Assembly: GCA_023393915.1 (NCBI GenBank)
Contig: JAEXBS010000047.1
Span: forward strand, 1-64,000
Direction of reading: 5' to 3'
From: Bacteroidota bacterium
Lineage (GTDB): Bacteria > Bacteroidota > Bacteroidia > Flavobacteriales > Weeksellaceae
Length of the DNA stretch: 64,000 nt
Below, one piece after another: positions 58,271 through 64,000 of the stretch. The notes beneath the pieces were generated by a model, which searched no databases, had not been told where the DNA came from, and worked only from the letters and a program-made list of their open reading frames with translations. Made by a program: the position numbers and the translations under genes. The stretch's first letter is position 1; the number at the start of each line of letters is the position of its first letter.

Positions 58271-61069
58271 ATGGCTACACAGACCCCAATTAATATAAAA
58301 GAAGAGCTTTTTGTTAAAAATGCTCATTTAAATAATCTGAAAAACATTGATGTCCGACTACCTAAGAACAAATTAGTGGTTATTACGGGAGTCTCGGGAA
58401 GTGGAAAATCTTCCCTTGCCTTTGATACCATCTATGCGGAAGGACAAAGAAGGTATGTTGAGAGCTTAAGCTCCTATGCAAGACAATTTTTAGGAAAACT
58501 CGAGAAGCCAAAAATAGACGATATTAAAGGACTCGCTCCATCGATTGCGATTCAACAGAAGGTGATTTCTTCTAACCCTAGATCTACCGTTGGAACTTCC
58601 ACAGAAATTTACGATTACCTGAAGTTACTCTTTGCGAGAATTGGAAAAACATTCTCTCCTATTTCAGGAAAAGAAGTTAAAAAAGATTCCGTAACGGACG
58701 TTGTTGATTTTTTGAATAAACAAAAACCTGGAACTCCATTTCTTCTTCGTTCTTCAATTGATTTTTCAGACAGAGACTTTTCCGAATCTTTAAAGACTTT
58801 GAAAATGTCTGGATTCTCAAGATTAGAGGTGGCGGGCAATGTCGTATCCATTGAAGATCTAGAATCCTTTGGATTCACTCCTGAGAAAGGAATGGAAATT
58901 CATCTAGTCATTGACCGATTTGAATATACGCAAGAAGAAACCTTCTTACAAAGACTTGCCGATTCTATTCAACTAGCGTTTTACGAAGGAAGAGGGAGTC
59001 TTTCCATTAAGAATACAGAAACCCAGAAGGTTCATAATTTCTCGAACCGATTTGAACTCGATGGTAAAGAATTCATGGAACCCAATGTTCATTTCTTTAG
59101 TTTCAATAACCCATACGGCGCTTGTCCCACTTGTGAAGGATACGGTAAGGTTATAGGAATTGATGAAGATTTGGTTATCCCCGATAAACGGCTTTCCCTA
59201 TACGAAGACGCCGTTGCGAGCTGGAAAGGAGAAACAATGAGCGAGTGGAAAAGAGAATTCATTAAAAAAGCAAAAGATTTTCCCATCCACAAACCCTATC
59301 ATCTGCTTTCTTCTGAACAAAAAACACTTCTTTGGAAAGGAGATGGAACAAAAAATTTCCCATCGATTGATCGATTCTTCAAAATGGTTGAGGAAAACCT
59401 ATACAAGATTCAATACCGAGTTATGCTCTCTCGCTACCGTGGCAAAACCCAGTGTCCAACCTGTGGTGGACTTAGGTTAAGAGAGGAAACTTCATGGGTA
59501 AAAGTATCGGGACACAACATTCAAGAACTAATCGAGCTTCCGCTAGATGAATTATTTCCTTTGATGGAAGACTTAAAGCTATCGGACCACGATCAAGAGG
59601 TGGCCAAAAGGCTATTGTACGAGATTAGAACGCGAATCGAGTTCTTACTCAAAGTAGGTCTAGGTTACCTGACATTAAATCGTACATCCAATACCCTTTC
59701 CGGAGGGGAAAGCCAAAGAATAAATTTAGCTACGAGCTTAGGAAGTTCTTTAGTGGGTTCCCTTTATATTCTAGATGAGCCATCGATTGGACTGCATTCA
59801 AGAGACACCGAAAACTTAATTGGTGTCTTGAAAAACTTAAGAGACTTAGGTAATACGGTGATTGTAGTGGAACACGATGAAGACTTGATGAAAGCGGCAG
59901 ATTACATTATCGACATAGGTCCAGAAGCTGGATATTTAGGAGGTGAACTCATGTTTTCTGGTACGTATAAAGAGCTTCTAGAAGCCGATACTTTAACCGC
60001 GCAGTACTTAAATGGAGATTTACGAATTGAAATTCCAAAGAAAAGACGTACACCGAAAGAATTTGTTAAGGTAAAAGGTGCTAGAGCTCATAACTTAAAA
60101 AACATTGACATTGACTTTCCTTTAGAGATGCTTACGGTAGTTACCGGCGTTTCCGGAAGTGGAAAATCCACCCTAATGAAAGAGGTGCTAACGAATGACA
60201 TTCAGATCCAGTTAGGGATGGGCGGCAAAAAAGGAAATTACGACAGTGTTGAATTTCCTAAAAAGCTCGTGAAAAGAATTGAGTTGATTGATCAAAACCC
60301 TATTGGAAAATCTTCCCGTTCCAATCCAGTAACGTATCTAAAAGCCTACGATGATATACGTGAACTTTTTGCCAGTCAAAAACTCTCGAAGGTCCTAGGG
60401 TTGAAAACAAAACACTTTTCTTTTAATGTAGATGGAGGTCGATGCGATCAATGCAAAGGAGAAGGAGTTATCAACGTATCCATGCAGTTCATGGCAGATA
60501 TCGAAATTGAATGTGAAACTTGTAAAGGCACACGTTTCAAAAATGAAATCCTTGAAGTAAAATTCGATGATAAGAACATTTCGGACATTCTACACCTAAC
60601 TGTTGATGAGGCCATTGAGTTTTTCAAGGACAATCAGGAGAATAAGATTGTGAGCAAATTACAACCCTTACAAGATGTTGGACTCGGTTATCTGCAACTA
60701 GGCCAGAGTTCCTCAACTCTTTCTGGAGGAGAAGCCCAAAGAATAAAGCTAGCCTCTTTTCTTGTTAAAGGTTACACAACGGAAAAAACACTATTTGTAT
60801 TTGATGAACCGTCCACAGGTCTGCATTTTCATGATATCAATAAATTACTAAAATCCTTTCAAGCGTTAATTGAACTGGGACACAGTGTTATGGTCATTGA
60901 ACATCAAGTGGATATCATTGTTTCTGCAGATTATGTTATAGATATCGGTCCTGAAGCAGGTAAGAATGGTGGGAATGTCGTTTTTGCTGGAACGCCGGAA
61001 AATCTAGCCGAAGAATCTAGATCGCAAACAGCAAAATACGTAGCTGAAAAATTAATTCAGTTCGAATAG
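58271..61069 (+). CDS. uvrA: Excinuclease ABC subunit A, paralogue 2
   Basis: A 932-aa UvrA with two ABC modules. The first Walker A is GVSGSGKSS (40-48) and the first signature LSGGESQRINLA. The second module has GVSGSGKSTL and LSGGEAQRIKLA. Zinc-binding Cys pairs lie in GACPTCEGYG, TQCPTCGGLR, GRCDQCKGEG and CETCKGTRF. It aligns along its full length with the first uvrA of the window (27670-30495), yet many positions differ, so this is an old paralogue and not a recent duplicate. Several Bacteroidota carry two. The second copy may act in another repair setting; this is not visible from the sequence. Confidence 0.94.
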   Translation: MATQTPINIKEELFVKNAHLNNLKNIDVRLPKNKLVVITGVSGSGKSSLAFDTIYAEGQRRYVESLSSYARQFLGKLEKPKIDDIKGLAPSIAIQQKVISSNPRSTVGTSTEIYDYLKLLFARIGKTFSPISGKEVKKDSVTDVVDFLNKQKPGTPFLLRSSIDFSDRDFSESLKTLKMSGFSRLEVAGNVVSIEDLESFGFTPEKGMEIHLVIDRFEYTQEETFLQRLADSIQLAFYEGRGSLSIKNTETQKVHNFSNRFELDGKEFMEPNVHFFSFNNPYGACPTCEGYGKVIGIDEDLVIPDKRLSLYEDAVASWKGETMSEWKREFIKKAKDFPIHKPYHLLSSEQKTLLWKGDGTKNFPSIDRFFKMVEENLYKIQYRVMLSRYRGKTQCPTCGGLRLREETSWVKVSGHNIQELIELPLDELFPLMEDLKLSDHDQEVAKRLLYEIRTRIEFLLKVGLGYLTLNRTSNTLSGGESQRINLATSLGSSLVGSLYILDEPSIGLHSRDTENLIGVLKNLRDLGNTVIVVEHDEDLMKAADYIIDIGPEAGYLGGELMFSGTYKELLEADTLTAQYLNGDLRIEIPKKRRTPKEFVKVKGARAHNLKNIDIDFPLEMLTVVTGVSGSGKSTLMKEVLTNDIQIQLGMGGKKGNYDSVEFPKKLVKRIELIDQNPIGKSSRSNPVTYLKAYDDIRELFASQKLSKVLGLKTKHFSFNVDGGRCDQCKGEGVINVSMQFMADIEIECETCKGTRFKNEILEVKFDDKNISDILHLTVDEAIEFFKDNQENKIVSKLQPLQDVGLGYLQLGQSSSTLSGGEAQRIKLASFLVKGYTTEKTLFVFDEPSTGLHFHDINKLLKSFQALIELGHSVMVIEHQVDIIVSADYVIDIGPEAGKNGGNVVFAGTPENLAEESRSQTAKYVAEKLIQFE

Positions 61070-61094
61070 AAAGCTATTCTATTGACAATCAGTT

Positions 61095-61118
61095 TTATCC
61101 ACAAAAATTTGTGGATAA
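61095..61118. other. Inverted pair of DnaA-box sequences after uvrA 2
   Basis: TTATCCACA (61095-61103) and its complement TGTGGATAA (61110-61118) face each other around 6 bp; the pairing extends to 11 bp per arm. The first base is 26 bp past the uvrA stop. It can also fold as a terminator-like hairpin, though no T-run follows. Confidence 0.45.
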
Positions 61119-61166
61119 GACGTTAATTTTAACATTCAGTTCATATGATTAGTGAAAAATAATTCT

Positions 61167-61174
61167 ATATTTGA
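61167..61174 (+). promoter_or_regulatory. -7 promoter box of an unannotated short transcript
   Basis: TATATTTG is a perfect TAnnTTTG match with no gene downstream for 900 bp on the forward strand except a possible very short frame opening near 61193. A terminator follows at 61253-61277. Confidence 0.45.
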
Positions 61175-61252
61175 ATAGAAGAAAAAAGAAAATGAGAAAC
61201 ATATTCTTTTTACATCCACAAAAAATCATCATTAAATTTGAGATAAAAGTTT

Positions 61253-61277
61253 AAGAGAAGCACCGTCGGCTTCTCTT
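61253..61277 (+). terminator. Intrinsic terminator of the short transcript
   Basis: AAGAGAAGC and GCTTCTCTT pair around a 7-nt loop with a following T-run. Together with the -7 box at 61167 it defines a transcript of about 100 nt. Confidence 0.75.
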
Positions 61278-61322
61278 TTTTGTTGTTGTTGTCTAACTAA
61301 AAAAATGAGATGTTTTATCTAG

Positions 61323-61347
61323 TGAATCCGCCTTAAAGGCGGGTTCA
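61323..61347. terminator. Hairpin at the yggS 3' end
   Basis: TGAATCCGCC and GGCGGGTTCA pair (one G-T) around a 5-nt loop; the yggS stop codon lies inside it. On the forward strand TTTTTT follows. Confidence 0.6.
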
Positions 61348-62079
61348 TTTTTTGTTTTCGTTCCAGTAATAACTATCAGAGGTAGTTCTTTGACCAAAGA
61401 CAGCGGTACCAACGCGAACAATAGTGGCTCCTTCTTCAATGGCGGTTTCTAAATCTGAACTCATACCCATTGAAAGTTCCTTCATCTCTACACCCGGAAG
61501 CTCGAGCGCTTGAGCCTTAATTTGAATCGCTTTTAATAATTGGAAGCATTTGCGGACCTTCTCGGTTTGAGCACTAAAAAGTCCAATGGTCATCAGCCCT
61601 TTAATTTTTAATGTTTCTAACTCGGACACCTCCTTTATTAATTCTAGAGCATTTTCAGGCGAAACCCCAAATTTACTCTCTTCAAATGAAGTGTTCACTT
61701 GAATGAGAACTTCTATCGATCTGTTTTCACGAAGTAATCTTTGATGTAATTTTAAAGCTAACTCAAGGCGATCAAGGGACTCAATACAAGCAACGTTATA
61801 TTTAAGAATGTCTTTAATCTTATTGGTCTGTAAGTGGCCGATAAAATGATTGGTGTGCTCTACTCCCTTTAACTCTTCAAATTTTTCTTTTAACTCTTGA
61901 ACTTTATTTTCGGCAATTAAAGTGTATCCTTCATTCAACGCGACCTTAATTCGCGCTGCAGGTACCGTTTTGGTTGCAAGAAGTAATTTTACCTCTTTAG
62001 GATCTCGATTACTCTTTCTACAGGCAATAGAAATGCGCTTTTCGATCTGTGCTATATTATCTAAAATTTCTTGGCTCAT
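61345..62079 (-). CDS. YggS/PLPBP family pyridoxal-phosphate homeostasis protein
   Basis: A 244-aa TIM-barrel PLP-binding protein without known catalysis, thought to control PLP levels and amino-acid metabolism. The PLP lysine is Lys37 in VKLLLATKTVPAARI. The phosphate-binding end is MKELSMGMSSDLETAIEEGATIVRVGTAVFG. FIGHLQTNKIKDIL and VLIQVNTSFEESKFGVSPE are the other typical blocks. Length is usual. Monocistronic. Confidence 0.94.
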   Translation of the reverse strand: MSQEILDNIAQIEKRISIACRKSNRDPKEVKLLLATKTVPAARIKVALNEGYTLIAENKVQELKEKFEELKGVEHTNHFIGHLQTNKIKDILKYNVACIESLDRLELALKLHQRLLRENRSIEVLIQVNTSFEESKFGVSPENALELIKEVSELETLKIKGLMTIGLFSAQTEKVRKCFQLLKAIQIKAQALELPGVEMKELSMGMSSDLETAIEEGATIVRVGTAVFGQRTTSDSYYWNENKK

Positions 62080-62191
62080 TATACTATTTCTTTAGAATTG
62101 GGCCCCTCCTTTCTCTCCATCCTCGGGCAGAAACAATACTGTCGAATAAAACTTATTTGTAGATTACTCAAGAATCTACTTTCGAATCAAG

Positions 62192-62263
62192 TAGCCTCAC
62201 CAAGAATCGAACTTGGATCTAAAGTTTAGGAAACTTCTATTCTATCCGTTGAACTATGAGGCC
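62192..62263 (-). tRNA. tRNA-Arg (anticodon CCT)
   Basis: A full cloverleaf can be drawn on the reverse strand. The acceptor stem GGCCTCA pairs with TGAGGCT (first pair G-T). TA lies at positions 8-9, the D-arm is GTTC/GAAT, and the anticodon stem GAAGT/ACTTT has loop TTCCTAA. The variable loop is 4 nt, the T-arm is CCAAG-TTCGATT-CTTGG, and the discriminator is A. CCA is not encoded. Anticodon CCT reads the AGG arginine codon. The 72-nt length is normal. Confidence 0.93.
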
Positions 62264-62288
62264 TAGGTCGTATCAAAAGTACAAAAAA

Positions 62289-62317
62289 AGTCCCCAAATC
62301 ACGAGGATAAGGGGACT
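62289..62317 (-). terminator. Terminator of the M28 peptidase gene
   Basis: AGTCCCC and GGGGACT pair at the ends with a seven-T run on the reverse strand. It starts 25 bp past the peptidase stop. Confidence 0.82.
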
Positions 62318-62341
62318 AGAATATACTTTTAACAAGCTTCG

Positions 62342-63361
62342 TTATCTTGTATTTTTACCGTCAACTACAATTCTTCCTTCACGATTAGCAAGTTCCCAAG
62401 CCGTTGCAAAAATTAATCGAGTTCTAGTTTCAAAAAGTGGATAATCAATTTTTTCAGGATCATCCGTTATTTTGTGATAATCTTCATGAATTCCATCAAA
62501 ATAAAAGGCTACTGGAATATTATTCTTTGCAAAATTATAATGATCGGATCGGTAATAGAGTCGCATTGGATCTTTAGGATCATCGTACTTATAATTAAGC
62601 TCCATCTGCGTTGTATTTGCATTTGCTGATTCACTAATCTTCTTTAACTCGGAAGAAAGCATTTCGGATCCAATTACATAAACGTATTTTTTACCTTCAT
62701 TTTCTGGGTCACTTCTACCAATCATGTCGATGTTCAAATTAACAACCGTGTTTTCTAATGGAAAGATTGGGTTTTCACTATAATAACGAGAACCTACAAG
62801 ACCTATCTCCTCGGCAGTTACATGCAGAAAAAGGATAGAACGTTTAGGTCCATGCCCTTTCTTTTTTGCCTTCTGAAATGCTTCTGCAATTTCTAATAGA
62901 GCTACCGTTCCACTTCCATCGTCATCTGCTCCGTTATAAACTTCTCCGTCTTTATTCTTTCCTACATGATCATAATGCGCAGAAACTACGATAACTTCGT
63001 TTGGAAGTTCACTTCCTTCAATAAAGGCAAGAATGTTTTCAGAGTCTGGATACTTATTACCTCTTCTTGTTCCAAGGTATTCGGAAGGAACCGGTTGATA
63101 AAAATTCTCCATGCTCTTAGGATGACTCACTCCCATTTTTTGGTATTCTGAAATCAAATAACGACCGGCCTTTTTTTGCCCTTCACTTCCCGTAGCTCTA
63201 CCTTCCATTTCATCAGAAGCTACAATATACAGGTGCTTTTTTAAATCTTGGGCGGTTATACTTTCGTAGGAATTTTTAAATGGTTTTCCGTCGTAACCCA
63301 AATTGACTGCACAACTACTGAGCACAAATCCCGTAAGTAAAAGGATCATTGATTTTTTCAT
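62342..63361 (-). CDS. M28 family zinc metallopeptidase lipoprotein
   Basis: A 339-aa aminopeptidase-type lipoprotein from the ATG at 63361. Signal and lipobox GFVLSSC (Cys17). The two-zinc site is visible: His and Asp in VSAHYDHVG, Asp in YNGADDDGSGT, Glu-Glu in VTAEEIGLVGSRYY, Asp in LNIDMIGRSD, and His in YYRSDHYNF. It cleaves N-terminal residues from peptides in the periplasm or on the cell surface. Own terminator downstream. Confidence 0.93.
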   Translation of the reverse strand: MKKSMILLLTGFVLSSCAVNLGYDGKPFKNSYESITAQDLKKHLYIVASDEMEGRATGSEGQKKAGRYLISEYQKMGVSHPKSMENFYQPVPSEYLGTRRGNKYPDSENILAFIEGSELPNEVIVVSAHYDHVGKNKDGEVYNGADDDGSGTVALLEIAEAFQKAKKKGHGPKRSILFLHVTAEEIGLVGSRYYSENPIFPLENTVVNLNIDMIGRSDPENEGKKYVYVIGSEMLSSELKKISESANANTTQMELNYKYDDPKDPMRLYYRSDHYNFAKNNIPVAFYFDGIHEDYHKITDDPEKIDYPLFETRTRLIFATAWELANREGRIVVDGKNTR

Positions 63362-63450
63362 AGACAAAATTTTAATTTAAGGTAAAGAATTCTTTAATAG
63401 GTATGGGCATTCTCTAAAATGTTACAATCGCTCCCAAGTTCTCTGAATAA

Positions 63451-64000
63451 CTATGCTTTCGTGCTATCTCTAAAACTACTTGGGGTCTTGCCTACATCTT
63501 TTCTAAAATATTTACCGAAATGCGAATTATCGCTAAATCCTAATTCGAGCCCTATTTGTCTTATTGTAAGATCGGAGTGAGTTAGCAGCCTCTTTGCTTC
63601 TAAAATCACCCGGTTTTTAATAACTGTACCGGCCGATTTACCTAAAATTTCATTTGAAATCGCATTTAGATAATTGGGAGTTATGGAAAGCAAAGCCGCA
63701 TAATCTTTACTTGATTTGAGTTCTTTGAAATGCTGAGAGACTAATGCCTTAAATCTTTCAACCTGATTGGCCTTATGGTCTGATTTAGCTTTTGGCTGGA
63801 GTGTTTTTTCAGCTGCATTTTGCATTTTCAATACGGCCGCTTTTAAATAAAGGCAAATCAGTTCTCTGGAGAATTTTTCTGATTTAATAAATTCAAGTTC
63901 GATGGACTCGAAAAGAAAGTTCCATGACGGCAATTCTTCTTCAGGTAAATCAACATAGGTAGGAAGTTGATCCATCGTCCCATTGTTTTTCACAGGATCG
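63451..64000 (-). CDS. AraC family transcriptional regulator (N-terminus beyond window)
   Basis: At least 182 codons are in the window and the reverse frame remains open to the edge (a GTG at 63993 is probably internal). The C-terminal ~100 residues are the AraC double helix-turn-helix: YAALLSITPNYLNAISNEILGKSAGTVIKNRVILEAKRLL, then LTIRQIGLELGFSDNSHFGKYFRKDVGKTPSSFR. The preceding residues belong to the end of the sensor domain (probably cupin-like), most of which lies outside. Target genes unknown. Confidence 0.88.
   Translation of the reverse strand, partial: DPVKNNGTMDQLPTYVDLPEEELPSWNFLFESIELEFIKSEKFSRELICLYLKAAVLKMQNAAEKTLQPKAKSDHKANQVERFKALVSQHFKELKSSKDYAALLSITPNYLNAISNEILGKSAGTVIKNRVILEAKRLLTHSDLTIRQIGLELGFSDNSHFGKYFRKDVGKTPSSFRDSTKA

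Noticed and set aside
1..64000. CRISPR array
   Set aside because: No regularly spaced direct repeats of 25-40 bp and no cas-like genes were seen.

Overview
The window looks like a chromosome segment from a Flavobacteriales bacterium, most likely Weeksellaceae (Chryseobacterium/Elizabethkingia side). The support is: low GC; a short (~287 aa) primary sigma factor; several perfect TAnnTTTG -7 boxes, the Bacteroidota promoter signature; bacillithiol-linked proteins (YtxJ, YfiT/DinB); a TonB-dependent receptor; a DUF2490 protein; and an Rhs locus of the type common in Chryseobacterium. Genus cannot be fixed from the sequence alone.

Layout. 1-1.3 kb: a cut-off lipoprotein gene and a gene-poor stretch with one copy of a hairpin-bearing dispersed repeat. 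1.3-10.1 kb: chrA, an S9 peptidase, then a reverse-strand housekeeping run (HAD phosphatase, map, methyltransferase, era, doxX, xseA, xseB). 10.5-18.4 kb: an accessory island. It holds an Rhs polymorphic-toxin gene with a damaged 5' end, a candidate lipoprotein immunity gene, two orphan toxin-tip/immunity units, a second, inverted copy of the dispersed repeat, and a complete IS3-family element with a canonical -1 frameshift site. 18.4-36.5 kb: metabolic and information genes (acyl-ACP desaturase, gpmI, SUI1-type initiation factor, nucleoside phosphorylase, tag, threonine aldolase, aspartate aminotransferase, uvrA, primary sigma factor, Crp-like regulator, bacillithiol genes, nicotinamidase, pseudouridine synthase). 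36.6-48.8 kb: etfBA, SDR, M20 dipeptidase, methylmalonyl-CoA mutase small subunit, uridine kinase, flavoreductase, TlpA-like lipoprotein and a FecCD-type ABC transporter. 48.9-54.8 kb: a MarR regulator followed by a fadN-fadA-fadE beta-oxidation operon. 55-64 kb: HD hydrolase, DUF2490 protein, TonB-dependent receptor, a second uvrA, yggS, tRNA-Arg(CCT), an M28 peptidase and an AraC regulator cut by the window edge.

How genes work together. The clearest regulatory story is fatty-acid oxidation. A 12-bp palindrome (TATGCATGCATA) occurs only three times in the window: twice in front of the MarR-fadNAE operon, once inside a 26-bp perfect palindrome and once just upstream of a perfect -7 box, and once in front of etfBA. 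Acyl-CoA dehydrogenase passes its electrons to ETF, so one MarR regulon over both loci is a testable proposal. The second story is the Rhs island, whose three tip/partner pairs are each laid out as toxin-like C-terminus followed directly by a small membrane or lipoprotein gene. None of the tips was recognised as a known toxin family.

Other points to check are a three-way-junction RNA-like element just before an unknown Cys-containing protein, DnaA-box sequences just past both uvrA stops, and a promoter-terminator pair enclosing an unannotated ~100-nt transcript near 61.2 kb.
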